Part shown: positions 24,749 through 38,437 of the stretch, piece by piece | Numbering within the stretch: the stretch's first letter is position 1 | How the letters are laid out: every line of letters starts with the position of its first letter | DNA from: Sisyra terminalis | Lineage: Eukaryota; Arthropoda; Insecta; Neuroptera; Sisyridae | DNA length: 64,000 nucleotides | Direction: 5' to 3' | NCBI GenBank assembly: GCA_958496175.1 | Contig: OY292276.1 | Span: 51,349,080-51,413,079 of the forward strand | Position numbers and translations under genes: made by a program | Notes under the pieces: generated by a model | What the model saw: only the letters and a program-made list of their open reading frames with translations | The model's database searches: none | Told to the model about the DNA's origin: nothing

Positions 24749-25020
24749 ACTGTTCTTATTAGTTACTTGTATATTTCTTATTTACTATTAATTTGAATAA
24801 ATAGTTTATATATATTATATACATCTTGAATTTTATTTATTTTACCTAGTTTTAACGTTTTTCGATACCTAGCAGCAATTTAAGTCTCGCACGTGGTTAA
24901 ACTTCTTCTAGTACTTTTTAGTACTGTGGATCAATTTCAATCCATCTTATGCAAATAACAATTTTATTGAAAAAGTTGCGGCTTTCGGATCCAAAACCGT
25001 GTTAAAAGATTGACTATGTC

Positions 25021-25062
25021 GCCAACGTTTCGCAACCTCTCCGGGTCACATTTTCAGGGCGT
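25021..25062 (-). ncRNA. Hammerhead-like motif, left flank of the Penelope-like element
   Basis: On the minus strand CTGAAAA is followed by a stem GTGACC/GGTTGC and GAAACGTTGG. The sister flank reads CTAAAGA at the first part, so the ancestral core was probably CTGAAGA, which fits the CUGANGA consensus. As it stands the core is mutated and probably inactive. Confidence 0.4.
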
Positions 25063-25235
25063 AATTGCTCCGAAACTAATCGCAGGATGGTCCTCAAGTC
25101 ATCTTATATACCATCCATTGTAGGTGGAAAATATAGTTTAAAGCAGAAGAGCAGATCAACCAATAAGAGAAGAAAGTGAATAATCCTTCTCTTTTTAGTT
25201 GAAGAGCTATTCAACTAAAAAAATACATCGTTAGG

Positions 25236-25806
25236 ATGTTACGTGGAAATGGATACGATCGAAAAAAGATTTTGTCAGTCGTTAATAGGTTGAAAGCACG
25301 AGATGGCTCGCGACCTCTGGACGAAGTTGAGAATTTGGATCGTCTCGTGTCTCTCCCGTATCTTCGAGGTGTATCTGACCGTATTGGAAGGGGGCTCAAG
25401 AAATATAATTTCAGGGTGGTGTTCAGCTTCCTACAAAAATATCTTGTATACTTCCGTCTCCAAAGGACAAGACCCCAGTTCTGGACAGGCCTGGAGTATA
25501 CAAAATCCTCTGTTCATGTGGAAAGGTATACATTGGTGAAACCGGGAGATTCGTGAATACACGATTGAAGGAACATCGTAGGAATGTAAAGTTTGGTCAA
25601 ACCGACCTCTCAGCTGTGGCTGAGCATTGTTTGGCTACTGGACATTCTATGCGATTCGACGAGACCGAAATTATCTCTTTTTCTCGTGACTTTTTCAAAA
25701 GAAAGCACCGAGAAGGAATGGAGATCCACAAGAATCCCAATAACATCAACAGGGATAGTGGTCTCAAACTTCACCCTACTTGGAAAGCGATTCTCCCGGT
25801 TTTTTA
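25236..25806 (+). pseudogene. GIY-YIG endonuclease end of a Penelope-like element (copy 2)
   Basis: The first frame (from 25236) covers the region just after a reverse transcriptase (MLRGNGYDRKKILSVVNRL and then DRIGRGLKKYNFRVVF). A frameshift at about 25425-25452 leads to the frame with LPSPKDKTPVLDRPGVYKI, CSCGKVYIGETGRF, NTRLKEHRRN, AVAEHCLATGH and HKNPNNINRDSGL, ending in TAG at 25804-25806. GVY...VYIG, the Arg in TRLKEH, and the Glu and Asn of MEIHKNPN are the expected nuclease residues; the paired cysteines are typical of Penelope-like elements. The domain alone is complete, but the reverse transcriptase is gone, so it could not retrotranspose by itself. Confidence 0.8.
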
Positions 25807-25958
25807 GTTGAATAGCTCTTCAACTAAAAGAGAAGGATTATCCCCTTTCTTCTCTTATTGGTTGACCTGCTCTTATGCTTTAAACTATATTTTCCACCTA
25901 CAATGGATGGTATATAAGATGACTTGAGGATCATCCTGCGATTAGTTTCGGAGCAATT

Positions 25959-26005
25959 ACGCCCTAAAGATGCGACCCGGAGAGGTTGCGAAACGTTGGC
26001 GACAT
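25959..26005 (+). ncRNA. Hammerhead-like motif, right flank of the Penelope-like element
   Basis: CTAAAGA (from CTGAAGA), T, stem GCGACC/GGTTGC around CGGAGA, then GAAACGTTGGCGAC. It is the inverted partner of the motif at 25021-25062. The G-to-A change in the first box probably inactivates it. Confidence 0.4.
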
Positions 26006-26117
26006 AGTCAATCTTTTAACACGGCTTTGGATCCGAAAGCCACAACTTTTTCAATTAAGAGTTTTTATTTGCATAAGACCGACCGTGAAAACCTTAAATC
26101 TAAAATTCAATCCATCT

Positions 26118-27261
26118 GTTTGAGTTCTTCCATAGTTTGTTCTACAATTACCAATATAAGTTAATATTTTCTCAGTATGTGGCACATTCTGTTAATTTTT
26201 CTTTTCTTATTACCTCATCGACGATCGATCTTTTTCCGTTGATTCTTTTCAATCCTCAATTAAATCAACCCTTCTATTACATTCTTCTCCAGAACGATAT
26301 TTAAGAATTATCTATTCACTTTTTTAATAGTACTAAAGCTTCAATTTAACAATCTAAAGGTTCTTTCTGTTATTGAAAGTTATTTTTGCCATAGCAGATG
26401 TTTAATTTCACTAGTGGATTGTTTGTCTTTTGTGCTAAGCTTTTTAAATATTTGGATCACCGTTTTTTTTTTAGTTTTATTGATGCTGCTGTTGTATTTA
26501 AGATTATTTAAAGAAACTTTTTCTTCTTCACTATCCTCATTACTTATGACTTTACTACAGTAATGCTTGATATTTATAAACGAAAAACTAAATTACATAT
26601 TATGTTCAATCTCACTTTTATTATGATGTAACTAAAACGAAAGTTTGGAATTGGTATTTATTAATAAACTATTAAACATACATGTTATCACACAACTACA
26701 ATATCTATGTGTTAATATGCACGTCCCTATTTTTTATTTGCTATTGTTTATCCCATTGTTAAAATTTACAATCAAGCCCATAAATCTGTGATTTTTTAAA
26801 GTATTAAATGGTGGTAATGGGTTTATAGCTCTACAGTGACTTCATTTTTATTCCTAACTTAGATATTTTAAGGAATAATTGAAGAAATATTCTAAAAATT
26901 ATGCACAGACATGACAAGTTATGGTTCTTAAGTTGCACATTTATAAAATACTTTTATTGAACCATCACTAAAATAGAACGTATTTAACGTTTTTTTTTAA
27001 ATTCTAACAACGAAATTTAAGAAGCCATTCATAAACTATCCTTTGACGTAAGGGGCCATAAATTCCCTGTAATTTACGAAAAGAAAAATGATGTATTATT
27101 TTGTCTTACTAAAAAAAGGGATGGGGTTTCTCAAAATAGAAAAAATTACCATGCGTAATGCATAAATGATCCCTGATCATATCTGTATAAGTAATTACAC
27201 TTTTAAACTTCTCGGAATTGAGAATAAAAACTTAATTCTTCAAAACTTCATATGATCCAAT
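26118..27261. other. Intergenic stretch, copy 2
   Basis: This is the paralogue of 16044-17212 with small indels. It includes the dispersed repeat at about 26690-26850. No gene. It differs from copy 3 at two bases that I noticed (26246 T versus 35552 A; 26717 A versus 36023 G). Confidence 0.6.
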
Positions 27262-28726
27262 TCAGAAATTTCCATTGAGTTGAAGAATTATAATAAACAG
27301 TGATGCTGTGATATTTACAATCTGAAATGATAAAATGACGTCATCATTTAGGAATGATATTTATTTTTTTAAGTATATTTGTTTTGAATCATACTCCAAT
27401 TAAGATTGAAAAGTGGAACGGACAAAATCCACCAGCAGAAAATTCCAAGAACTCGTGTTGAACTTGTAAGTTGAATATATCTTTCTATAAAACAAAATTA
27501 TTATTATAATTATGAAATAAAATGTAGCATAATATGTAACTGTATAATTGTTAAACATTATTTTCTTGTTTCTACCATCCCTTACAGAAACATTGCTCTT
27601 TCGTTGCCCTTAAAAAGTAAATGAATTATAAATAAAAGTAAAAATTGATAATTCTTATATCTTTACCATTTTCTATTTTTATACTTACTTCGATTTGAAT
27701 GCTTCTGTTGCTAAATGAGTAATCGAACTTGTTTATAATATTGATTGTTTTTTTAGCCTATAAATAAAATAAAGTTCACAAAGTTTAATAGTATATATAA
27801 CTACAGTGATTCTTAAATACCTCTTTTTCGATCGTTTGTGTGATGAAAATCGGAAATATAAGATTTAAAAAAATCCATGTTGCAAGTATAATTTGGTGAT
27901 ATTGGTCGTGAAAAACAATAAGGTAAACTGTACTTAAAAGTTCAATGTGGGTTTGTAAAATGAAAATAAAAAGTCTATGCGAATGTCTATCATTAATTAA
28001 TTTGCCAGTTTCACATAATTGTTGATGAAAATATCGGGAAGTTAAAATAAAGTGTTTCATCCGTGAACTGAAATCATCTTGTGATTTTTCTTTTATATTT
28101 GTATTTAAATAAAATTCGGTCAAACTTGAGTTTAATAAATCGAAACGATTTTTCAGCATCCATAATAATCGCATTAACATTGTTATCAAAATGGAACGCA
28201 TAGAGATAAAAACACTAATAAAAAATGCTAATAATTTCACTTAAAAAATATATGCACAACTTATTATTACATTGATAGTCCATACAGAAATTTGTAAAAC
28301 TGTTATGAACCACACATTTTTATGATTCAAATTAACATTTAGCGAAATGGATAAAACCTTTTCGATATGCAACAATTCGTTGCAAATATTCAATGATATA
28401 TTGCTAAAATGTGGGGAGGATGTAACAAGAAAACTGAAATAACCCAAATAGTATGTGAATAAAAGAGAAGATTTAATAACATTTAAAATATCGTTATTAA
28501 ATTCGATATTTTTGTGTGTCAGATAAATAAAAAGTGCAACAAAAGCAATAGCTAAAAGAAGTTTAAGCCACGCAAATGTTTTTTTCAATTCAAAACGTTG
28601 AACATTATTTGAATCAGTAACGAATTGGATGGTGTAAATATTAGTTAAATTACTAACATTCACGTAAGAAATGATATCTTCAAAAGTTGAACTTTTTTTG
28701 TACATTATTGGTTCTTGACTGAACAA
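27262..28726 (-). pseudogene. Gustatory receptor pseudogene, copy 2
   Basis: The exon plan is the same as the intact copy (27821-28726, 27689-27757, 27395-27484, 27262-27321) and splice sites are kept. In the first exon a T run is one base shorter and 5 bp are deleted nearby. This makes a TAA (28241-28243) right after ISCAYIF and then returns to the original frame (KLLAFFISVFIS). The stop removes the second half of the channel including the conserved C-terminus. Other changes are few, so loss is recent. Confidence 0.85.
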
Positions 28727-29131
28727 AGTAACCTTTTTTTATTTGAAAAAGCTTTGATTTTCTTAGTTCATTTTCTATTGACAATAATACAACTTTCGCG
28801 GTAAAATGAATATTAATTGGGATTTCTATGATTGATTTTTAGATTTAGAGTTAATCACTTAATAGATTTAGAGAGTCATTCTTTTCTTATAATTTTTATA
28901 AACAATTCTGTAAAATATTTATTTATCAAGTACTCAAGAGACTCGAGAATCTTACGGTTTTTAAATATAATAATGGAAGAATAAATACACCAATAACGTT
29001 ATTTCTAATATTTTATATTTTTATAGTTCATTCCATTCTTAACCTTTTCCAATTGTCGTTATTAAATACTATTAAGTGTCCCATAAGTTACTTTCTTTTC
29101 TCTTATATGAAATCAGTCCCCAATACCCGCT

Positions 29132-29717
29132 TTAAGGGGGTATTCTAGTGTAGAGGCATGAATTTTGCCCGGTTTTTTAAGCGCTGTACAAAGGAAACAA
29201 AAAATATTTTTACCATCCACTTTTTTATTATTTGTTTATTGATGTTTTATTATTCTGTTATGTTTTATTTTATTATTCTGGTAATCTGAATCATAAATAT
29301 CAGACGGATTCCTTATTATTATAGATGCCGTTTTCAGATGGTCTTTGGACAAGTAAAAAAATTTTTTTTATAAAATGGCTACTGTTTGATTTTTTTTTCC
29401 ATATTTTTTTAACAATTACGATTTTTTTAAAAATACTAAATGAAAAGTTATTGCTTTGGACGATGACCAAGTTATGAAGGGATCTACAAAGAACATCCTC
29501 TTCAAATTTGAAGTAAATCGCAAAATCGAAAAACGCATTTAAAGTCTTCGTAAAGGTAGGACCGGGATCGATACTACGTCACAAAAATGGCTATAACTCA
29601 TTAAATAATAGCAATTTTGAAAAATCCTTTTAATGACATATTTTTGAATATCTAGACTTTGGAAAAATTAAAAAAAAATGGATTTTTTCAAAATTCTATA
29701 CTAGAATACCCCCTTAA
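29132..29717. mobile_element. TTAA-flanked MITE, copy 2 (internally deleted)
   Basis: It has the same ends and TTAA duplications as 19460-20179, but the interior is about 134 bp shorter. It was present before the duplication and then diverged. Confidence 0.65.
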
Positions 29718-30111
29718 ATTCATCAGCATAATAAAATCGGATCTCTAGGATAATTTTTTATCGATTATCGAAATGGACACTTAAGCACTACTATTCTTCC
29801 ATATTTTTTCAATTAATTTTACATCAAAAGGTTCAAAGGAAATTTTATATCCTATAATCCACTACAATGTCATGAAAATAACGTGTGAATTTCGAATCTC
29901 CAAAAAAAAAGTTTTTTAAGCTCTTATACAGAAAACAAAGATAAGTTTGAAGTATTTGCAAAAAAAATAATTTTTATTGTGGCAAAGATAACAGCCACTT
30001 TTGATTCTCATATAAATCATTACCTGTGCAAGCAGGGTTCTTTTTTGGTATAAATAACTTACTCTAAACTTATTTTATTGGTGTTTAAGAGTTAAATATT
30101 TTTTTTTCATA

Positions 30112-32035
30112 ATGCGTGCGATTACATTATTATTATTTGTATTTACAGCAAGTCTTTGTTGTGTTACGATGAGTAATGCAGAGAAAAGTAAGTTTTACTA
30201 TTTGATTTATTTACAACAATTAAAGTTTTTTTTTTTAATTTTTATAAGGGGTTGTTTGCTATTTTGGAAGTTGGGCAGTATATCGGCAAGGAAATGGAAA
30301 ATTCAATATTGAAGACATTGATCCGTCCCTTTGCACACATCTCGTTTATACTTTTATTGGATTAAACGCTGATGCCACTCTTCATATATTAGACTCATGG
30401 GCTGATTTACCAAGTCCTGAAGGCTTAGGTAGATTTTCAAAAAAAAAAAAAAATACACTGTTTAGTAGGTATTTAAAATTTGTACTTACTTTTAATTTTA
30501 GATGGTTATGGTCGCGTTAATAAGCTAAGAGAGAAAAATCCTAATTTGAAAACTATCATTGGTCTTGGTGGCTGGAATGAAGGGTCAACTACATACTCAA
30601 ATGTATGTGGAAAATATGTTTTTTTAATAGAAGCTAAAGTATTTCGTTTTAGGTTTTTAAAGATGCTGGCTTGCGAAGCCAATTTGCGAAAAACGCTGTA
30701 CAATTTGTAAAGCAATATAACTTTAACGGACTAGATCTTGATTGGGAATATCCGAATCAACGAGGTGGTGTTCCAGAGGATGTGGACGATTTCACAGAAG
30801 TGGCAAAAGAGTTGAGTGCTGCTTTTAAACCAGAAGGATTAATTTTATCATGTGCAGTTGGTGCAGCCAGGTCTTCAGCTTCTTTATCGTACAATATTAA
30901 AGAAATGTCCAAGTAAGTCTCTTTTTTTCTATAAAAAAGTATCCTGTTACTCTTATGAAAATATACATTTTAATGACTAACAATTTTTATTAGATATTTT
31001 GATATTATAAATTTGATGACCTACGATTTACACGGTCCTTGGGAGAAAACTGTAGGATTAAATGCTCCATTATATTCTCGTCCGGACGAATCAGTAGAAG
31101 TTCAAACGAATTTAAACGTAAAAGCATGCATTGAATATTGGTTATCGGAAGGTGCGCCAGCCGAAAAACTATCTCTTGGAATTCCAACTTATGGTCATAC
31201 TTATTATTTGGTCGATGCTTCCCAACATGGAGTTGGTGCTGCTGCATCGGGAGCTGGAATAAGTGGACCCTACACTCAACAGGCTGGAACTTATGGATGG
31301 AATGAGGTATTTTTTTCGCGGTTTAAAAGCCAAGAAAACTGTTCTGTACTAAATTGTTTTATTAGGTTTGTGAACTAACCAGTGATTGGGACACATATTT
31401 TGATGAAGTACAACGAGCCCCTTATAAAGTGAAAGGAACAAATTGGCTGAGCTATGACGATCCGGATTCAGTAACAGAAAAAACGGAACTAGTCATTAAG
31501 TACGGTTTAGGAGGAGCCATGATTTGGAGTATTGAAACTGATAATTTTCGGGGAATTTCTGGCGAAAAATATGGCATCTTAAAAGCAATTAATTCAGTTT
31601 TAAATGGATATGCTCCACCTGTAAATAGAATTGATTAAATTTTTGCTTTGAACCAAATGGCAAGGTGGCTTTCGTGTTTGTCGTTATAGAGCTTTCATAT
31701 TACAAAGTATTGTTATTACTTCAAATGTAATTTTGAATTTTTCAATTAATTTCCAGAGTCCCCCCAGTACAACCACCCCTGATGGTAAAACAACCACTAC
31801 TACTTCTCAAAAACCCACACCCACACCTACTCCCATTTCTTCCACTGAAGGACCAATTGATAACATATGTTCAAAAGCTGGTTTTGTTCGAGACTCTAAA
31901 GACTGTTCTATATTTTATTATTGCGAAGAATATCCTGCTAATGTGTTTACACCATTTAAATTTGAATGTCCTGAAGGGCAATCCTTTGATTTAACTTTAG
32001 ATACTTGCAATTATAGTGAGCAGGTTGATTGCTAA
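30112..32035 (+). CDS. Secreted GH18 chitinase with CBM14 domain, copy 2
   Basis: Exons are 30112-30187, 30249-30428, 30502-30602, 30653-30912, 30994-31306, 31366-31620 and 31757-32035. The predicted protein is identical to copy 1 (487 residues), with the signal peptide, Glu151 in LDLDWEYP and the six-cysteine chitin-binding domain. Introns and about 1.7 kb downstream also match copy 1 with no difference I could find. The sequence upstream of about 30000 instead matches copy 3, which marks the exchange point. TATAAA is at 30049. Confidence 0.93.
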
Positions 32036-32693
32036 ATATTAATTGTATTAAAAAAATAAAAATAAATGAGAAAGTATAGTTTTTCAAACAATTATATGCT
32101 TTTTTCTTCTTAATCAAAATATATGTATTACCTGTGTATATATAGTAAATTACATAAAAATAGTAGCCTAACTTCTTAAGTATCACATTAATGGCAAGAT
32201 AGCCGAGGATTGATTGGTAAATTGGTAAAATTTTCAATTCAACCCATTAAATTATTGAATAAATAGCTCCAAAATCGACGACATAAAATTTTTCGACTTA
32301 AAAAACATTTTATAGAACATTTATTCTTACCTATAAGAAACGTACCTACTTTCTATTTTAATTGCCAAAAAATGCTTGCACATATACTCTTCAAACATAT
32401 GGAGGTTGTCAACAAACTTTTGGCAATAATTTTTCAGCTGAACTTTCATGTCGCAAAATTGACATTGTATTTTAGTAATCCTTGGAACTTTTTCAAAAGA
32501 GTCCCAAAAATGAACTTCCTTAATTTTTTGTCGATTTTATGTCGCCAATTCAGAGCTTTAGAGTAGGTTCCCAAACATAATTTGAAAGAGTATCAATAAA
32601 ATTCAATTTCAAATTGAGCATAACTTTAAACGATGATAACTTACTCTTACGAAATAAAATTTATGTTATAAAAATAAATTTTAAACAAGAAAA

Positions 32694-33092
<399 letters not shown>

Positions 33093-33369
33093 CTGTAAAA
33101 ATAAAATTTTAAGTGAAACTTATGTAGAGTTAAAAGTTACAATATATTGTTTGCTAGGATAGTTAGGGTTGTTCTTTATGGTTCAAATCAGCAGGTCTTT
33201 TGCATGGTTGCTGAAGTTCTTAATGTTATATATGAAAACATAAGGGAAATAGGCGTTGGACAAAAATAGATTTGATAGCTTTTTTATGAATGTAGAAAAT
33301 TAAACAATGACTTAGCAATCACGAAAAATTTCACTATAATGCAAGTATTTGAAGAATTAAAATTGGGTA

Positions 33370-33805
33370 ATATCTATATTAGGGTGATTTTTTTTTTTGA
33401 CTTTTTTTGGTCCCATCGTGAAACTTTGTAGGATATACTAAAAAAAAAAAATTCTTGAAAGTTTGAGCCCTTAATATTAATTTTAAGTCCTCGACCAAGA
33501 CGTGTAAAGATTTCCCATTGAAAATACACGGAAACTCTGTTGTTTTATTTTTAAATTTCTATATCTCAGCGGTATTTCATGGGATCGCTTTTACCAAAGA
33601 TGGGGTTTTCTCAGGGCTCTACAAAAGTGCCCATTGCGACAAAGTCGTAACTCACACCGGTGAGGTAGTACAGGCCACTGAACCTGATTTTTCCATAAAA
33701 ATCGCGTTTTTTTTGCATTTATCTCGTAAATAACAAGAGCTACGGAAAAATTATAAATGAAAAACTTGTTGCGAATTCGATTTCCTACAAAAAAGGTATA
33801 CTGGT
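33370..33805. other. Filler sequence at the duplication junction, second copy
   Basis: This is the same sequence as 24064-24499, joining CYP4 intron to mL54 exon 2. Finding the identical junction twice shows that both arose from one original duplication event. Confidence 0.65.
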
Positions 33806-34054
33806 AAAGTATTACCAGTTGAAACTGATGTTAATAAATTAGTTAATTTCGTATGCGGTAGCAACATACTTAAGGAAGGTAAAGACATTGAATTAAAGCC
33901 TGATAGTGAATATCCTGAATGGCTTTGGACTTTGAGAACGGGAAAAGCTCCAACGTTAGAAGAACTGGATCCTAACACTAAGCAATATTGGCGAAGATTA
34001 AGAACGATAGCGGAACGCCGAAATAACACATTGCGCAAAGTTAAAAGATTTTGA
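33806..34054 (+). pseudogene. 5'-truncated mL54 (copy 3)
   Basis: It looks identical to 24500-24748: the 3' part of exon 2 only, with the stop kept at 34052-34054. Confidence 0.9.
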
Positions 34055-34253
34055 ACTGTTCTTATTAGTTACTTGTATATTTCTTATTTACTATTAATTT
34101 GAATAAATAGTTTATATATATTATATACATCTTGAATTTTATTTATTTTACCTAGTTTTAACGTTTTTCGATACCTAGCAGCAATTTAAGTCTCGCACGT
34201 GGTTAAACTTCTTCTAGTACTTTTTAGTACTGTGGATCAATTTCAATCCATCT

Positions 34254-35411
34254 TATGCAAATAACAATTTTATTGAAAAAGTTGCGGCTTTCGGATCCAA
34301 AACCGTGTTAAAAGATTGACTATGTCGCCAACGTTTCGCAACCTCTCCGGGTCACATTTTCAGGGCGTAATTGCTCCGAAACTAATCGCAGGATGGTCCT
34401 CAAGTCATCTTATATACCATCCATTGTAGGTGGAAAATATAGTTTAAAGCAGAAGAGCAGATCAACCAATAAGAGAAGAAAGTGAATAATCCTTCTCTTT
34501 TTAGTTGAAGAGCTATTCAACTAAAAAAATACATCGTTAGGATGTTACGTGGAAATGGATACGATCGAAAAAAGATTTTGTCAGTCGTTAATAGGTTGAA
34601 AGCACGAGATGGCTCGCGACCTCTGGACGAAGTTGAGAATTTGGATCGTCTCGTGTCTCTCCCGTATCTTCGAGGTGTATCTGACCGTATTGGAAGGGGG
34701 CTCAAGAAATATAATTTCAGGGTGGTGTTCAGCTTCCTACAAAAATATCTTGTATACTTCCGTCTCCAAAGGACAAGACCCCAGTTCTGGACAGGCCTGG
34801 AGTATACAAAATCCTCTGTTCATGTGGAAAGGTATACATTGGTGAAACCGGGAGATTCGTGAATACACGATTGAAGGAACATCGTAGGAATGTAAAGTTT
34901 GGTCAAACCGACCTCTCAGCTGTGGCTGAGCATTGTTTGGCTACTGGACATTCTATGCGATTCGACGAGACCGAAATTATCTCTTTTTCTCGTGACTTTT
35001 TCAAAAGAAAGCACCGAGAAGGAATGGAGATCCACAAGAATCCCAATAACATCAACAGGGATAGTGGTCTCAAACTTCACCCTACTTGGAAAGCGATTCT
35101 CCCGGTTTTTTAGTTGAATAGCTCTTCAACTAAAAGAGAAGGATTATCCCCTTTCTTCTCTTATTGGTTGACCTGCTCTTATGCTTTAAACTATATTTTC
35201 CACCTACAATGGATGGTATATAAGATGACTTGAGGATCATCCTGCGATTAGTTTCGGAGCAATTACGCCCTAAAGATGCGACCCGGAGAGGTTGCGAAAC
35301 GTTGGCGACATAGTCAATCTTTTAACACGGCTTTGGATCCGAAAGCCACAACTTTTTCAATTAAGAGTTTTTATTTGCATAAGACCGACCGTGAAAACCT
35401 TAAATCTAAAA
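34254..35411 (+). mobile_element. Penelope-like element remnant with long inverted flanks (copy 3)
   Basis: It is the same insertion as 24948-26105, at the same site, with the same TTCAATCCATCT duplication, frameshift and GIY-YIG remnant (34542-35112). It was copied as part of the 9306-bp unit and is not an independent insertion. Confidence 0.75.
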
Positions 35412-36567
35412 TTCAATCCATCTGTTTGAGTTCTTCCATAGTTTGTTCTACAATTACCAATATAAGTTAATATTTTCTCAGTATGTGGCACATTCTGTTA
35501 ATTTTTCTTTTCTTATTACCTCATCGACGATCGATCTTTTTCCGTTGATTCATTTCAATCCTCAATTAAATCAACCCTTCTATTACATTCTTCTCCAGAA
35601 CGATATTTAAGAATTATCTATTCACTTTTTTAATAGTACTAAAGCTTCAATTTAACAATCTAAAGGTTCTTTCTGTTATTGAAAGTTATTTTTGCCATAG
35701 CAGATGTTTAATTTCACTAGTGGATTGTTTGTCTTTTGTGCTAAGCTTTTTAAATATTTGGATCACCGTTTTTTTTTTAGTTTTATTGATGCTGCTGTTG
35801 TATTTAAGATTATTTAAAGAAACTTTTTCTTCTTCACTATCCTCATTACTTATGACTTTACTACAGTAATGCTTGATATTTATAAACGAAAAACTAAATT
35901 ACATATTATGTTCAATCTCACTTTTATTATGATGTAACTAAAACGAAAGTTTGGAATTGGTATTTATTAATAAACTATTAAACATACATGTTATCACACA
36001 ACTACAATATCTATGTGTTAATGTGCACGTCCCTATTTTTTATTTGCTATTGTTTATCCCATTGTTAAAATTTACAATCAAGCCCATAAATCTGTGATTT
36101 TTTAAAGTATTAAATGGTGGTAATGGGTTTATAGCTCTACAGTGACTTCATTTTTATTCCTAACTTAGATATTTTAAGGAATAATTGAAGAAATATTCTA
36201 AAAATTATGCACAGACATGACAAGTTATGGTTCTTAAGTTGCACATTTATAAAATACTTTTATTGAACCATCACTAAAATAGAACGTATTTAACGTTTTT
36301 TTTTAAATTCTAACAACGAAATTTAAGAAGCCATTCATAAACTATCCTTTGACGTAAGGGGCCATAAATTCCCTGTAATTTACGAAAAGAAAAATGATGT
36401 ATTATTTTGTCTTACTAAAAAAAGGGATGGGGTTTCTCAAAATAGAAAAAATTACCATGCGTAATGCATAAATGATCCCTGATCATATCTGTATAAGTAA
36501 TTACACTTTTAAACTTCTCGGAATTGAGAATAAAAACTTAATTCTTCAAAACTTCATATGATCCAAT

Positions 36568-38032
36568 TCAGAAATTTCCATTGAGTTGAAGAATTATAAT
36601 AAACAGTGATGCTGTGATATTTACAATCTGAAATGATAAAATGACGTCATCATTTAGGAATGATATTTATTTTTTTAAGTATATTTGTTTTGAATCATAC
36701 TCCAATTAAGATTGAAAAGTGGAACGGACAAAATCCACCAGCAGAAAATTCCAAGAACTCGTGTTGAACTTGTAAGTTGAATATATCTTTCTATAAAACA
36801 AAATTATTATTATAATTATGAAATAAAATGTAGCATAATATGTAACTGTATAATTGTTAAACATTATTTTCTTGTTTCTACCATCCCTTACAGAAACATT
36901 GCTCTTTCGTTGCCCTTAAAAAGTAAATGAATTATAAATAAAAGTAAAAATTGATAATTCTTATATCTTTACCATTTTCTATTTTTATACTTACTTCGAT
37001 TTGAATGCTTCTGTTGCTAAATGAGTAATCGAACTTGTTTATAATATTGATTGTTTTTTTAGCCTATAAATAAAATAAAGTTCACAAAGTTTAATAGTAT
37101 ATATAACTACAGTGATTCTTAAATACCTCTTTTTCGATCGTTTGTGTGATGAAAATCGGAAATATAAGATTTAAAAAAATCCATGTTGCAAGTATAATTT
37201 GGTGATATTGGTCGTGAAAAACAATAAGGTAAACTGTACTTAAAAGTTCAATGTGGGTTTGTAAAATGAAAATAAAAAGTCTATGCGAATGTCTATCATT
37301 AATTAATTTGCCAGTTTCACATAATTGTTGATGAAAATATCGGGAAGTTAAAATAAAGTGTTTCATCCGTGAACTGAAATCATCTTGTGATTTTTCTTTT
37401 ATATTTGTATTTAAATAAAATTCGGTCAAACTTGAGTTTAATAAATCGAAACGATTTTTCAGCATCCATAATAATCGCATTAACATTGTTATCAAAATGG
37501 AACGCATAGAGATAAAAACACTAATAAAAAATGCTAATAATTTCACTTAAAAAATATATGCACAACTTATTATTACATTGATAGTCCATACAGAAATTTG
37601 TAAAACTGTTATGAACCACACATTTTTATGATTCAAATTAACATTTAGCGAAATGGATAAAACCTTTTCGATATGCAACAATTCGTTGCAAATATTCAAT
37701 GATATATTGCTAAAATGTGGGGAGGATGTAACAAGAAAACTGAAATAACCCAAATAGTATGTGAATAAAAGAGAAGATTTAATAACATTTAAAATATCGT
37801 TATTAAATTCGATATTTTTGTGTGTCAGATAAATAAAAAGTGCAACAAAAGCAATAGCTAAAAGAAGTTTAAGCCACGCAAATGTTTTTTTCAATTCAAA
37901 ACGTTGAACATTATTTGAATCAGTAACGAATTGGATGGTGTAAATATTAGTTAAATTACTAACATTCACGTAAGAAATGATATCTTCAAAAGTTGAACTT
38001 TTTTTGTACATTATTGGTTCTTGACTGAACAA
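36568..38032 (-). pseudogene. Gustatory receptor pseudogene, copy 3
   Basis: Exons are 37127-38032, 36995-37063, 36701-36790 and 36568-36627. The protein pieces and the stop (37547-37549) are the same as copy 2. The lesion was present before the last duplication. Confidence 0.85.
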
Positions 38033-38437
38033 AGTAACCTTTTTTTATTTGAAAAAGCTTTGATTTTCTTAGTTCATTTTCTATTGACAATAATACAACT
38101 TTCGCGGTAAAATGAATATTAATTGGGATTTCTATGATTGATTTTTAGATTTAGAGTTAATCACTTAATAGATTTAGAGAGTCATTCTTTTCTTATAATT
38201 TTTATAAACAATTCTGTAAAATATTTATTTATCAAGTACTCAAGAGACTCGAGAATCTTACGGTTTTTAAATATAATAATGGAAGAATAAATACACCAAT
38301 AACGTTATTTCTAATATTTTATATTTTTATAGTTCATTCCATTCTTAACCTTTTCCAATTGTCGTTATTAAATACTATTAAGTGTCCCATAAGTTACTTT
38401 CTTTTCTCTTATATGAAATCAGTCCCCAATACCCGCT

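Larger units (their letters stand above)
24948..26105 (+). mobile_element. Penelope-like element remnant with long inverted flanks (copy 2)
   Basis: A 1158-bp insertion is flanked by TTCAATCCATCT (24936-24947 and 26106-26117). The uninterrupted site is in copy 1 at 16032-16043. The flanks, about 24948-25220 and 25803-26100, are inverted repeats of about 270 bp. Between them lies a coding remnant that ends in a GIY-YIG nuclease domain. The reverse transcriptase is missing. Each flank carries a hammerhead-like core. Variable target duplications of about 12 bp and inverted pseudo-LTR-like flanks fit Penelope-like elements. Confidence 0.75.

Noticed and set aside
25303..25539. Second plus-strand frame inside the Penelope-like element
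   Set aside because: Out-of-frame shadow; the GIY-YIG residues lie in another frame.
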